Shown here: positions 53,871 through 62,592 of the stretch, piece after piece
Layout: each line of letters begins with the position of its first letter
How positions within the stretch are numbered: the stretch's first letter is position 1
Assembly (NCBI RefSeq): GCF_036077095.1
Contig: NZ_CP107960.1
Span: forward strand, 1,364,001 to 1,428,000
Reading direction: 5' to 3'
Source: Streptomyces sp. NBC_00376
Lineage (GTDB): Bacteria; Actinomycetota; Actinomycetes; Streptomycetales; Streptomycetaceae
DNA: 64,000 bases
Position numbers and translations under genes: made by a program
The notes under the pieces: generated by a model
What the model was told of the DNA's origin: nothing
Seen by the model: only the letters and a program-made list of their open reading frames with translations
Databases searched by the model: none

Positions 53871-54821
53871 TCAGCTCCGGCGGCCCAGGTGCACGGTCCG
53901 CGCCGAGAGCAGGAAGACATCGGGGCGCCGACGCAGTCCGGCCGGGTCCTCGGGGTCGAGCAGCCGGTCGAGTACGGCGATGTCCTCGGCCGAGAGGTCG
54001 TCCTCGAACATCTCGCGGCGACGGGTGAGTTCGGCGACGACATGGTCGCGGGCCCGGTCGGGGAGCGGTGCCGGAAGGTCGAGCAGGAAGCTGCGGGTGC
54101 CCTGCGGCTCCAGCCCCACGGCGGTGAACAGGGCGCTCCAGTCCTCGGTCTCCCGCTTGGTGCCGGGCAGTGCGGCCCGCATGTTCTCGAACCGGTCCGC
54201 GTTGATCGCTTCGAGCCTGGCCTCCAGACCGGGCCGCCCCATGCCGATGTCGCGCGGGAGGCGGCGGGGCTGCAGACCGCCCTCGGCCAGGGCGACCGTT
54301 CCGCCGGGGCGCAGCAGTGCGGCGAATCCGGCGAGGACGGCGCGTTGGTCTCCCATGTGGTGCAGGGCGTTGCCGACCCAGATGAGGTCCGCCTCGCCGA
54401 GCCCTTCGAGGTCGTCGGGGATGTCGGCGTGCCGGGTGCCGACCCGGTCGCCGAGGCCGAGCCGTTCGGCGCGGGCGCGGGTGCGTTCCAGGAGTGCCGC
54501 GGTGCCGTCGACGGCGACGACCTCCGCCTCGGGGAACACCTCGGCGAGCAGGCAGGCGATGACGCCCGGTCCGCTGCCGATGTCGAGCACCCTGCGCACC
54601 TTCGGTGCCGTGGGAAGCCCGGCGATCCAGCGGGCGGCCTCCTCGTACTGCGGCCGGCTGATCTCGGCCTCCTGCTCCAGCATCGGCCCCATGACGTCCC
54701 AGTCGAGGTCGCCGTGGTCGTGGTGGTCTCCCTGCGGAGCGCCGTGGCGGTGGCCGTGGGAGGCGTGCTGGTGATGGCCGTGACCGGTGGGCTGACTCGC
54801 GTGATCGGTGTGCTGACTCAT
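53871..54821 (-). CDS. SAM-dependent methyltransferase with His-rich N-terminus
   Basis: 316 residues. A Rossmann-like methyltransferase core has motif I VLDIGSGPGVIACLLAE (about 79-95), an acidic motif II loop around VVAVDGTAALLERT, and DLIWVGNALHHMGD. The first 38 residues contain twelve His, mostly as HxH and HH pairs, which could bind metal. The N-terminus has no signal, so this is a cytosolic His-rich tail. The start is the ATG with GTGAGG upstream. Relatives are ubiquinone/menaquinone-like or small-molecule methyltransferases; the substrate is unknown. Confidence 0.87.
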   Translation of the reverse strand: MSQHTDHASQPTGHGHHQHASHGHRHGAPQGDHHDHGDLDWDVMGPMLEQEAEISRPQYEEAARWIAGLPTAPKVRRVLDIGSGPGVIACLLAEVFPEAEVVAVDGTAALLERTRARAERLGLGDRVGTRHADIPDDLEGLGEADLIWVGNALHHMGDQRAVLAGFAALLRPGGTVALAEGGLQPRRLPRDIGMGRPGLEARLEAINADRFENMRAALPGTKRETEDWSALFTAVGLEPQGTRSFLLDLPAPLPDRARDHVVAELTRRREMFEDDLSAEDIAVLDRLLDPEDPAGLRRRPDVFLLSARTVHLGRRS

Positions 54822-54998
54822 GGGGACAGCCTCACCCCGGGCCGGATCGCCTGGCAAGTTTCGTTGCCGGTTCAGCAAGTCGCATGCATGACGCGTCACG
54901 GCTCTCCCGCGCAACACCTCCTTCACGCGTCATTCGCCTCGGGGGCCAGGCCCCCCCCGAGGCGCGACGGCCTTTCGGCCGAGGAGAGGTTTCCCCTG

Positions 54999-55343
54999 AT
55001 GGGCGGGGCAGGAGGCGACGGCCGGCTCACCCACCCGCTGCGCCGGCTCGTGCTCGTGTTCTTCCCCGACGACAAGCAGTCGCCCGATCCGCTCGTGCTC
55101 GACGTGGACCGTGTGGAGGTGGCCGGCGACGGCGGGCCGGTGGCCGGCTGGAGCCGGGCCGGCGCACTGGAACTGACCAGCGGCGCGGACCGGGTCCTCA
55201 TCGACGGTCGCGGCCTGCTGCTCGACTGGACGTCCGGCGGCCGGGTCCAGTCCCCCGGTGTGTTGCCGCTCACCGTGTACTACGACAACGGCACCGGCGC
55301 CTTCTCCGACGAGGCCACGGCCGGCCGATCGCGCACCTCGTGA
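54999..55343 (+). CDS. Hypothetical protein, possibly truncated by a frameshift
   Basis: 114 residues from the ATG with GGAGAGG upstream to a stop at 55343. No membrane segment; beta-rich, with LVLVFFPDDKQSPDPLVLDV, GADRVLIDGRGLLLD and LPLTVYYDNGTGAFSDE. I do not recognise it. The next frame downstream continues with a plausible C-terminal part (see the following entry), so the gene may be broken near 55320. Expression is uncertain. Confidence 0.6.
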   Translation: MGGAGGDGRLTHPLRRLVLVFFPDDKQSPDPLVLDVDRVEVAGDGGPVAGWSRAGALELTSGADRVLIDGRGLLLDWTSGGRVQSPGVLPLTVYYDNGTGAFSDEATAGRSRTS

Positions 55344-55480
55344 CCGACGCCGACGGCAGTGTGTGGCTCACCCCCGGCCCCGGCGGTGCCACCGGGTGGG
55401 TCACGGTCCGCGCGGTCGTCACCCGGGACGATATACCGGCATACAGCGGCGTGCGGCTGGTCGAGCTCACCGACGGGTGA
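55340..55480 (+). pseudogene. C-terminal part in a shifted frame, or a 46-residue ORF
   Basis: In the frame one base back from the preceding gene: from a GTG that overlaps its stop (GTGA) it reads VTDADGSVWLTPGPGG and later RAVVTRDDIPAY, ending VRLVELTDG. It looks like the natural end of a small beta protein and has no ribosome site of its own. Either it is a translationally coupled tiny gene or the end of a frameshifted gene. Confidence 0.45.
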
Positions 55481-55537
55481 CCGGGCGCGGACCAGGGTCT
55501 GTCAGTCGCCGTTTCGGACAGACCTCCACCGAATGGA

Positions 55538-55556
55538 CACCGGCATATTGCCGGTG
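55538..55556. promoter_or_regulatory. Inverted repeat at the LysR promoter
   Basis: CACCGGCA-TAT-TGCCGGTG, a perfect 8+8 inverted repeat that overlaps the -35 element of the promoter below. It is a likely autoregulatory LysR site. Confidence 0.6.
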
Positions 55557-55576
55557 GGCCCCCTGGCCCATAACTT
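55548..55576 (+). promoter_or_regulatory. Promoter of LysR gene, possibly leaderless
   Basis: TTGCCG, 17 bases, TAACTT: a good -35/-10 pair. The -10 ends seven bases before the ATG at 55583, so transcription would start at or near the start codon, and no ribosome site precedes it. Confidence 0.6.
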
Positions 55577-55582
55577 GCGTTT

Positions 55583-56545
55583 ATGGAGCTGGAGTTGCGC
55601 CATCTGCGAACCGTACGTGCCATCGCCGACACCGGCAGCCTGACCAAGGCGGCCGCGGCCCTCGGGCTCGCCCAGCCCGCGCTGAGCGCACAGTTGCGGA
55701 GGATCGAGAAGGCGCTCGGCGGCCCGCTCTTCGACCGGGACCACACCGGCGCCCGGCCCACGCTCCTGGGCGAGCTGGTGCTGGAACGGGCCCGGGTGGT
55801 GCTGCCCGCCGTGAGCGAACTCCAGGAGGAGGCGGTGCGGTTCGCCAACGCCTGGGGAACCATGGAGCGCTTCCGGCTGGGCGGCACGCACGGACCGCTG
55901 CTCGGCGGCCTGGTGGACCGGCTGGTCGCCGCGCACCCGGCCGCGCCCGTGTCGACGTACACCTCCTGGTCGGTCGGCGAGATCGCCTCCCAACTCATCG
56001 ACGGCAGGCTCGACTTCGCGCTCATCGGGACCTGCGGGGAGAGCCCGCCGCCGGCGCACGACCGGTTGACCTGGCAGGTCATCGGCATCGACCCGGTCTT
56101 CGTGATGCTGCCGGACACCCATCGGCTGGCCGGTGAGCAGGAGCTCAGCCTCTCCGCCCTTGCGGACGAGTGCTGGGTGGACGTGCCGGGCGAGGGCTGC
56201 TTCGCCGACTGTTTCGTCAGCGCCTGCGCGCGGGCCGGGTTCAGTCCGGTCTCGGTGTACGAGACGGACACGGCGTCCGTCGTCCACCTCGTGCAGGTGG
56301 GCCGGGCGGTCGGGCTGTGCCGGGCGACGTTCCCACCGACGCCCGGGGTGGTGACACGGCCGATCACCGGCTCGCCGCTCAGCTGGCGCCATCTGCTGGG
56401 CTGGCATCCTCGGTCGGCGGCGGCCGACGCGGCGGCGGGCGCGGTGAACGGGCACACCCGGGCGGCGTACGCGGAGGCGGTGAAGCGCAGCGAGAGCTGC
56501 ACGCGCTGGCTCGCCGCGCACCCACGGTTCGGCGCGGCGATGTGA
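55583..56545 (+). CDS. LysR-family regulator
   Basis: 320 residues. Winged helix-turn-helix with LTKAAAALGLAQPALSAQLRRIE (about 18-40), then an effector domain. It contains a PGEGCFADCF stretch with two Cys close together and a third Cys in VSACARAG just after, which is worth noting for a redox-sensing possibility. No obvious divergently transcribed partner, so the target is unknown. It may be autoregulated through the inverted repeat upstream. No ribosome site: see promoter entry. Confidence 0.92.
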   Translation: MELELRHLRTVRAIADTGSLTKAAAALGLAQPALSAQLRRIEKALGGPLFDRDHTGARPTLLGELVLERARVVLPAVSELQEEAVRFANAWGTMERFRLGGTHGPLLGGLVDRLVAAHPAAPVSTYTSWSVGEIASQLIDGRLDFALIGTCGESPPPAHDRLTWQVIGIDPVFVMLPDTHRLAGEQELSLSALADECWVDVPGEGCFADCFVSACARAGFSPVSVYETDTASVVHLVQVGRAVGLCRATFPPTPGVVTRPITGSPLSWRHLLGWHPRSAAADAAAGAVNGHTRAAYAEAVKRSESCTRWLAAHPRFGAAM

Positions 56546-56575
56546 CGGCGGGCCGGGTGCCGCGGGCCGCCGCGG

Positions 56576-56881
56576 CTACCGCACCCCGTGCCCGTCGGCG
56601 ATCGCCGCTACCCGCGCGGCCAGCTTCAGATCGGATTCGGTGACCACACCGCCCGCGTCGTGCGTGTTCACGGAGAGGGAGACGGTGTTGTAGCCGAGGG
56701 TCAGATCGGAGTGGTGGTTCATCTCGTCCTGGATCGCGGCGACGTGCGCGGTAAGCCCGAGGGCGGCGAAGTGGCTGTGGAGCCGGTAGGTGCAGGTGAT
56801 CCGGTCCCCTTCCAGCGACCAGCCGGGCAGTTCACCCAGTCGGTCCTCGATCTCCTGCTGCGACAGCGGTGCGGCGGGCAT
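56576..56881 (-). CDS. 4a-hydroxytetrahydrobiopterin dehydratase
   Basis: 101 residues, normal length for pterin-4a-carbinolamine dehydratase (PCD/DCoH). The catalytic His pair is in NHHSDLTLGYNTVSL (His56, His57), with a further His in VNTHDAGG (about 74). GAGGAG lies upstream of the ATG at 56881. Recycles pterin cofactor where there is an aromatic amino-acid hydroxylase, or acts in molybdopterin-related metabolism; no such partner gene is near. It shares a 62-base divergent gap with the XRE gene. Confidence 0.92.
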   Translation of the reverse strand: MPAAPLSQQEIEDRLGELPGWSLEGDRITCTYRLHSHFAALGLTAHVAAIQDEMNHHSDLTLGYNTVSLSVNTHDAGGVVTESDLKLAARVAAIADGHGVR

Positions 56882-56943
56882 ACGGCGACTCCTCATCGAC
56901 GATCGGTGCCGGTCGGCGGTGCCGGTGACGTTACGGTCTCGGT

Positions 56944-57747
56944 ATGACGACTGTGGCGATTGACACGGGGGTAGGGCCGCTGCTGCGCAGTTGGCGGGAG
57001 CAGCGCCGGATCAGCCAACTGGAGCTGGCGCTCCGTGCCGATTCCTCGGCCCGGCACATCTCCTTCATCGAGACGGGCCGTTCCCGCCCCAGCGAGGAGA
57101 TGATCCTGCGGCTGGCCGAGCATCTCGACATCCCGGTCAGGGAGCGCAACGCCCTTCTGCTGGTGGGTGGTTACGCGCCCCGCTACGCACAGACCGCGTT
57201 CGACGACCCGGCTCTGGACGCGCTGCGCGAGGGGATGGACCGGCTGCTCCAGGCATACGAACCGTATCCGGCGCTGGTCGTCGACGGTACGTACGACGTG
57301 GTGGCGGCCAATCGGGGTATGGCGATGCTGATGGACCCGGTGGCCGAGCACCTGCTCGTACCGCCGCTGAACGCCATGCGGCTCACCCTGCACCCGGAGG
57401 GTCTGGCCCCGCGCATCCTCAATCTGCGGGAATGGCGGGCCGATCTGCTGTCCCAGATGGAACGTCAGATCGCCCTGGCCCGTTCGGCGCAGCTGCGTGA
57501 GCTGTACGAGGAGGTCGCGGGCTATCCCGTACCGGAGAGCACCGGCTCCACCGGCTACGTGCCCGCTCCGTCGCTGCCCTTCGCGCTGCCGTTGCTGATC
57601 GAGCACGACGGCGAAGTGCTCTCCTTCGTCTGCTCCATCGCGACGTTCAACACACCGATGGATGTGACGGTGGCCGAGCTGGCGATCGAAACGTTCCTGC
57701 CCGCCGACCGGGCCACCGCCGACCACCTGCGCTCGCTCACTTCCTGA
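56944..57747 (+). CDS. XRE-family regulator with MmyB-like ligand domain
   Basis: 267 residues. Helix-turn-helix (about 12-65: LRSWREQRRISQLELAL, SSARHISFIETGRSRPSEEM, LRLAEHLDIP) followed by a PAS-like MmyB domain (about 90-265: YPALVVDGTYDVVAANRGMAMLM, RLTLHPEGLAPRILNL, LLSQMERQIALA). This widespread actinobacterial class regulates fatty-acid or redox genes, with fatty-acyl ligands known for some. It probably controls itself and perhaps the pterin dehydratase gene. The 3' end overlaps the convergent gene by 11 bases. Confidence 0.92.
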   Translation: MTTVAIDTGVGPLLRSWREQRRISQLELALRADSSARHISFIETGRSRPSEEMILRLAEHLDIPVRERNALLLVGGYAPRYAQTAFDDPALDALREGMDRLLQAYEPYPALVVDGTYDVVAANRGMAMLMDPVAEHLLVPPLNAMRLTLHPEGLAPRILNLREWRADLLSQMERQIALARSAQLRELYEEVAGYPVPESTGSTGYVPAPSLPFALPLLIEHDGEVLSFVCSIATFNTPMDVTVAELAIETFLPADRATADHLRSLTS

Positions 57748-58486
57748 CGACCGGAGCGGTCCACGGTGCCCCGGAGCGCGCCGGCGCGATCGCGGCGACG
57801 GTCACGCAGGCCAGGACGGCCACGGCGAGCAGCAGCGGAAGTCTCGGGTGTCCGTGCAGTACGGCCGCGGCGCCGGCGACCGCACCGAGCATCATCGCGG
57901 CGGCCGAGAGGACCCGCCGTCCCGCCCGGCTGCCGCCTCCGCCGGCGAACCGGCTGTCGGAGAGGATGCCGGTGATGGTCAGGGTCAGCACGGTCGTGGT
58001 GAGATCGGGTACCGCCAGCGCCCTGGAGACCGCGTTCTGCACGCCGAGTCCCAGACCGAGCAGCACGACGAGCGCGAAGCGGACCCCGCCGGTGAAGGGG
58101 TGGCCGGAGGCCACGGTGACGATCAGTGCGGCCAGGACGCAGGCGGTCTCCACGAGGAGCGCGTACAGCAGCATCCGGCCGCGGTGCGTCAGGGTGCGGT
58201 GCACGATCAGGCCGCCGAGCAGTGCACCGACCGCGAACGCGGCGAGCGCGACGAGCGACGCGGCGAGCGAGAACCCCGGTGCTCCGGCGATGGCGAAACC
58301 GGAGAAGACCACGTTCCCGGTCATGTTGGCCACGAACACCCGGCCCAGTTCCAGATAGCTGACGGCGTCGACCAGGCCGGTGACGACGGTCAGGGCGAGC
58401 ATCAGGGGCGGCAGCGGTCCATGACGGTCGTTCAGGTCCGGAACGACGGTGGACCATGCCTCACGCAGCAGGCCGGGCACGGGCAC
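57737..58486 (-). CDS. YoaK-family (DUF1275) membrane protein
   Basis: 249 residues, about six helices: LMLALTVVTGLVDAVSYLEL with the family motif GLVDAVSYL, VFVANMTGNVVFSGFAI, LLGGLIVHRTL and the second half with RFALVVLLGLGLGVQNAVS. The family is of unknown function, perhaps a small-molecule exporter. It is convergent with the XRE gene (11-base overlap) and follows the secDF terminator. Confidence 0.9.
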   Translation of the reverse strand: MPVPGLLREAWSTVVPDLNDRHGPLPPLMLALTVVTGLVDAVSYLELGRVFVANMTGNVVFSGFAIAGAPGFSLAASLVALAAFAVGALLGGLIVHRTLTHRGRMLLYALLVETACVLAALIVTVASGHPFTGGVRFALVVLLGLGLGVQNAVSRALAVPDLTTTVLTLTITGILSDSRFAGGGGSRAGRRVLSAAAMMLGAVAGAAAVLHGHPRLPLLLAVAVLACVTVAAIAPARSGAPWTAPVVRK

Positions 58487-58552
58487 ACTCCGATCACTGG
58501 GGCGACTGCTCGGAATTCTCCGCCCCGGCCCCGTGGAACACCACGACCGGCA

Positions 58553-58593
58553 CAGGTGCGCCGCCCGGCCCGGCAGGCGGGGCGGCGCACCTG
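58553..58593 (-). terminator. Terminator of secDF
   Basis: CAGGTGCGCCGCC pairs with GGCGGCGCACCTG over thirteen bases with a 15-base GC-rich loop, three bases past the secDF stop. Confidence 0.85.
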
Positions 58594-58596
58594 TTG

Positions 58597-60933
58597 CTAG
58601 ACGCGTGCTCCGTTGTCGAGCGGGTCGCGACGCGCCGTTCTCGTGCCGGAGCGGCGGCCTGGGGCCCGCTTCCGGGCGGGCGGCGGTGCCTTGCTGCTCC
58701 GTTCCAGGACCAGGGCGGCCGGGACGGCGGTCATCACCGAGGAGTACGTGCCGACGCAGATGCCGATCAGCAGGGCGAGCGCGAAGTCGGCCAGCGAGTC
58801 ACCGCCCAGTACGGCAAGTGCGGTGAGGATGAAGAGGGCCCCCATTCCGGTGTTGAGCGTTCTCGGGACGGTCTGGAGGACGGCCCGGTTGGCGACCTCG
58901 GCGACGGGTGCGCGGCGGGCCTTCGCCCACAGTTCCCGCACCCGGTCGAAGACCACCACCGAGTCGTTGACGGAGTACCCGATGACGGTGAGGAGCGCCG
59001 CCAGGAAGATGCCGTCGACGGTGCGCCCCAGCCAGGCGAAGGCGCCGACCAGGATGATGACGTCGTGGACCAGCGCCGCGACCGAGCCCACCGCGAACGT
59101 CCAGCGGAATCTGATCGCCAGATACGCCAGCTGGACGAGGACGGCGATGCCGAGCGCGATCAGGGCGTTGCGCCGCAGTTCGTCGCCGAGGCTGGGGCCG
59201 ATGAGTTCGTCGCGGACCTTGGTGGTCTTGCCGCCCTCTTCCTCAAGGGCGGCGCGCAGGGCGTGTTCGCCGTCGTTGTCGAGTTTCCCGGTCCGTACGG
59301 AGATGTCGCCCGCGCCCGCCGTGGTGACCTCGGCGTCGCCGAAGCCGGCGCCGGCCAGTGCGGTGCGGGCCTGCTCCACGTCGACGGGCCGGCTCGTCGA
59401 GTACTCGACGAGCCGGCCGCCGGTGAATTCGACGCCCAGGTTGACGCCGCGTACGAAGATGCCGATGACGGCGACGACGACCAGTGCCGAGGAGATCAGC
59501 AGCCAGCGGCGCGGGGACCGCATCAGCTGGGGGTCGCGGCGGTTCAGCCAGGTGCGCACCCGGCCGGGGCCGGAGATGCCGTTGACGCCCCGGTAGTCGC
59601 CGACGAACCGGGAGCCGGCGGCGATCTCGGTGAGTGCGCGGGCGATGACGAGCGCGGAGAACATGGAGGCCAGCACGCCGATGGCGAGGGTGACTCCGAA
59701 GCCCTTCACCGGTCCCGAGCCGAGGAAGAAGAGCAGCCCGGCCGCGATCAGCGTCGTCACGTTGGAGTCGGCGACGGCGCTCCAGGCGCCACGGAAACCG
59801 GCGGTCAGCGAGGAGCGCAGCGAGCGGCCCGGGTGCTGGGTGTGTTCCTCCCTGGCCCGCTCGAAGACCAGCACATTGGCGTCGACCGCCATCCCGATGG
59901 CCAGGACGAATCCGGCAAGGCCCGGAAGGGTGAGGGTGACGCCGAGGGCCACCAGGGCCGCGTAGGAGATCAGTCCGTAGGCGCCGAGTGCGACGGCGGC
60001 CAGTGCGCCGAAGAGCCGGTACACGATGGTGATGAAGAGCGCGGTGGCGGCGGCGCCGATGAGGGCGGCCCGTGCGCTGGCGTCGATGGCGGCGGCGCCG
60101 AGCGTCGGGCCGACGGTCCGCTGCTCGACGATCTCGACGGGGAGCGGCAGGGCACCGCCCTTGATCAGCAGCGCCAGTTCGCGGGCCTCGTCCGCGCTGA
60201 ACGATCCGGTGATCTGGGTGGATCCGGAGGGCAGTCCGGCGTTGCAGGCGACGGAGGGCGAGACCTGCGGCGAGGAGATGATCTGCTCGTCGAGGACGAT
60301 GGCGACGCGGCGCCGGTCGTCCTGGACCGGGTGGCAGGCGGCTTCGCCGGTCAGCCGGGTCCAGTCCCGGCCCGCGTCCTTGTGGAAGTCGAGGGAGACG
60401 GTCCAGCCCGCGCCCTGCTGGGCGTCGAAGGCGGCGGTGGCGTCCTTGACACCCGCGCCGGAGAGCCTGGCCGGGCCGAGGTCGAGGGCGCGGCCCTGCT
60501 CGTCGGGGAGCGTCGGCCCGTCGCCGGACTTCTCGCCGCTCGGCGTGCCGGGCGCGCCGGGCTTCTTCTCGGTCGGTGTGCCCTGCCCCTGGACCGCGTG
60601 GAAGCTGAGCTGGGCGGTTCTGCCGATGACCTCGGCGGCCTTGCGGGGGTCCTGGACGTCCGGGAGTTCGACGATGATCCGGTCCTCGCCGGAGCGGGTC
60701 AGCGTGGGTTCGGCGACGCCGAGGGAGTCGATGCGCTGGCGAAGTACCTCCAGGGTGCGGTCGGTGCTGTCCCGGTCCGCCTTCGCGGTGTCCGAGTCCT
60801 TGGCCTGGAGCACCATTCTGGTGCCGCCCTGAAGATCGAGGCCGAGTCTGGGTGACATGGTCAGCGTGATGAGCACGGAGACGAGCAGTACGGCCGCAGC
60901 CAGAACCGCTCGCACCGTGGTGGCGCGAGTCAT
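58597..60933 (-). CDS. secDF: Protein translocase SecDF (fused)
   Basis: 778 residues. SecD half (about 1-465): membrane helix, PRLGLDLQGGTRMVLQAKDSD, extracytoplasmic P1 region with the DVQDPRKAAEVIGRTAQLSF stretch, then five helices with the proton-path Asp/Arg features (ALLIKGGALPLPVEI). SecF half (about 470-760): NLGVEFTGGRLVEYST, then LVHDVIILVGAFAWLG and GYSVNDSVVVFDRVREL. Twelve helices are expected. It pulls exported proteins with proton motive force. A fused SecDF is unusual in Streptomyces, which also carries separate secD and secF; this looks like the extra paralogue. CGGAGGAAACCC precedes the ATG. Confidence 0.93.
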   Translation of the reverse strand: MTRATTVRAVLAAAVLLVSVLITLTMSPRLGLDLQGGTRMVLQAKDSDTAKADRDSTDRTLEVLRQRIDSLGVAEPTLTRSGEDRIIVELPDVQDPRKAAEVIGRTAQLSFHAVQGQGTPTEKKPGAPGTPSGEKSGDGPTLPDEQGRALDLGPARLSGAGVKDATAAFDAQQGAGWTVSLDFHKDAGRDWTRLTGEAACHPVQDDRRRVAIVLDEQIISSPQVSPSVACNAGLPSGSTQITGSFSADEARELALLIKGGALPLPVEIVEQRTVGPTLGAAAIDASARAALIGAAATALFITIVYRLFGALAAVALGAYGLISYAALVALGVTLTLPGLAGFVLAIGMAVDANVLVFERAREEHTQHPGRSLRSSLTAGFRGAWSAVADSNVTTLIAAGLLFFLGSGPVKGFGVTLAIGVLASMFSALVIARALTEIAAGSRFVGDYRGVNGISGPGRVRTWLNRRDPQLMRSPRRWLLISSALVVVAVIGIFVRGVNLGVEFTGGRLVEYSTSRPVDVEQARTALAGAGFGDAEVTTAGAGDISVRTGKLDNDGEHALRAALEEEGGKTTKVRDELIGPSLGDELRRNALIALGIAVLVQLAYLAIRFRWTFAVGSVAALVHDVIILVGAFAWLGRTVDGIFLAALLTVIGYSVNDSVVVFDRVRELWAKARRAPVAEVANRAVLQTVPRTLNTGMGALFILTALAVLGGDSLADFALALLIGICVGTYSSVMTAVPAALVLERSSKAPPPARKRAPGRRSGTRTARRDPLDNGARV

Positions 60934-60990
60934 GGGTTTCCTCCGAGGGGGCGCCGGGCGCCCTCACCTCGGCGAGGACGGGACGGCGGT

Positions 60991-61590
60991 TCAGCGGGAC
61001 GGGACCGGTGGCAGGACCGGTGGCCGGTGAACGGCCGTCCACGGAGGCCCGCGTACGCCGGGGAGCGTGACACGGGAGCGGTCGGTGGCATGTGGGGGCG
61101 CGGCGGGGGCCGGGCGGTGGGCGCGGAGCGGTGCTCGGACGCCGTAGGCGCCGGGGAGCAGGAGGTCGGGGCCGGGCGGCGGGAGGTGGTGTGCGGTGCG
61201 GGCCTGGTCGCTGCCTGCCCGGGGCTGGGGCCGGGGTTCGGGCGGCGGCTGGGAGCGGTGGTGGTCGGTCGCCGTGGCCGTGCGGCTGCGCCGGGTGTCG
61301 TGGACGGTGCCGGCCGCGCCGGTGCCGGTGCGGGCGGTCCGGTCGGTGTGCTGGGTGGGCTGATGGGCGCCGGGCGTGTACGCGGCGGAGGGCGGCACCC
61401 CCGCGAACGGCCGGGCGGGGAGTGCGGATCCGGCGGCTGCGGGGGTGCCGACGACGACAGTGAGGACTGAGAGCAGGAGGGCGGCGAGGAGCAGCCGGGC
61501 CGTCTGCGCGGTGCCGAGGCGTGCCGGGGCGCCCGGCCGTGCCCTCGGGCCTGTCCGGCGGATCAGGGTCGGGCATGCCCTCGGGGGCAC
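60991..61590 (-). CDS. Proline-rich secreted hypothetical protein
   Basis: 199 residues. A long basic N-terminus is followed by ARLLLAALLLSVLTVVVG, a Sec or membrane segment, then a Pro/Ala/His/Thr-rich region with GVPPSAAYTPGAHQ and TARTGTGAAGTVHDTR. No domain is recognised. The GTG at 61590 is the best of several weak starts, with GGGGAG too close to be a normal ribosome site. Codon bias supports translation in this frame, but the frame is one of three open ones over the same stretch, so it is uncertain. It lies 57 bases upstream of secDF. Confidence 0.45.
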   Translation of the reverse strand: MPPRACPTLIRRTGPRARPGAPARLGTAQTARLLLAALLLSVLTVVVGTPAAAGSALPARPFAGVPPSAAYTPGAHQPTQHTDRTARTGTGAAGTVHDTRRSRTATATDHHRSQPPPEPRPQPRAGSDQARTAHHLPPPGPDLLLPGAYGVRAPLRAHRPAPAAPPHATDRSRVTLPGVRGPPWTAVHRPPVLPPVPSR

Positions 61591-61619
61591 ACTCCCCGGG
61601 GGCGGCCCAGGGAGGGGGG

Positions 61620-62444
61620 TCACCCGGTTCGGCCGGTCAGGGCCGGTGCCGCGCCGGCCTGGCGGAGTACGGAGCTGAGTACCAGACCCGCTCCGCGTAC
61701 GACCGCGGTCGCCGGGTCGTCGGCGAGACGGACCGGTACGCCGAGGCGGACCGCGATCCGGTTGGTGATGTCGGGCCGGGCGGCCCCGCCCCCGGCGAGC
61801 AACGGGCCCTTGCGCAGAGCCCCGAGGACGGCGCCGTGCCGGTCCTGCTTCCACATCTCCATGACCATGTCCAGGACGGTGCGGACGACCGCGGTGGGCG
61901 GCTGTGCCGGGTCGAGGTCGTCCAGCCCGGTCTCGGCCTGGCGGGCGTCGCGGACCTGTCCGTCGACGAGCACGGTCGCCTCGGTCAGCCCGGCGCCGAT
62001 GTCGACGACGAGCAGCGGCCCGCCGGTCCGTGGTCCGGCGCATGCGGCGGCGGCCCGCGCGCTGTCCAGGGCGATGACGGTCGTCGGCCCCAGGGCCGCG
62101 ATCAGTTCCGCCGCCTCGGCGCGGTGCCGTGCGCCGGCGAGGACGGGGTGGCTGACCACGATCACGGAGCCGGTGCGGTCCGTGCCCAGTGCCGTGTCGG
62201 CGATACGGCCGAGCAGCCGGCCGCAGGACTCGGGGTCGACGATGCGCCCCCGCCGGACCGGGCTGCCGTGCCCCGACTCCGTACCGGAGCCGTCGCGGAC
62301 GTCGGTGTCGGCCAGGACGCCGTGTCCGGGCACCCAGACGCGGGTGCGGGAGCTGCCGAGATCGAGGGCGAGGCCACGGGTGACACCCCGGTGGCCCCGG
62401 CGGGCGGACGGGACGGGACGCCGCCCGTCGTGCAGAGAACGCAT
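61620..62444 (-). CDS. Short MreB-like actin-fold protein
   Basis: 274 residues. Actin/Hsp70 ATPase fold: phosphate-1 loop GLALDLGSSRTRVWVPG (about 22-38), connect-1-like VVSHPVLAGARHRAEAAELI, phosphate-2 loop LLVVDIGAGLTEATVLVDG and the adenosine loop GPLLAGGGAARPDITNRIA. It is shorter than MreB (about 340 residues), lacking much of one subdomain and an obvious membrane anchor. GGAGGAGAGG is before the ATG. It might be an ancillary cytoskeletal or sensor protein. It is next to secDF and the ligase gene. Confidence 0.85.
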   Translation of the reverse strand: MRSLHDGRRPVPSARRGHRGVTRGLALDLGSSRTRVWVPGHGVLADTDVRDGSGTESGHGSPVRRGRIVDPESCGRLLGRIADTALGTDRTGSVIVVSHPVLAGARHRAEAAELIAALGPTTVIALDSARAAAACAGPRTGGPLLVVDIGAGLTEATVLVDGQVRDARQAETGLDDLDPAQPPTAVVRTVLDMVMEMWKQDRHGAVLGALRKGPLLAGGGAARPDITNRIAVRLGVPVRLADDPATAVVRGAGLVLSSVLRQAGAAPALTGRTG

Positions 62445-62592
62445 CGCCTCTCCTCCGCCACCCTGGCACCACAGCCACGCAGACCATCCATGGACCCGCT
62501 GATAGCGAGGCATGGCCGAGCCCTCACTATGCAATAGGGAGGCAAAGAAAGCCACTCCCCAGCAAAATCCAAGGGCCGGAGTCTGTCGTGTG

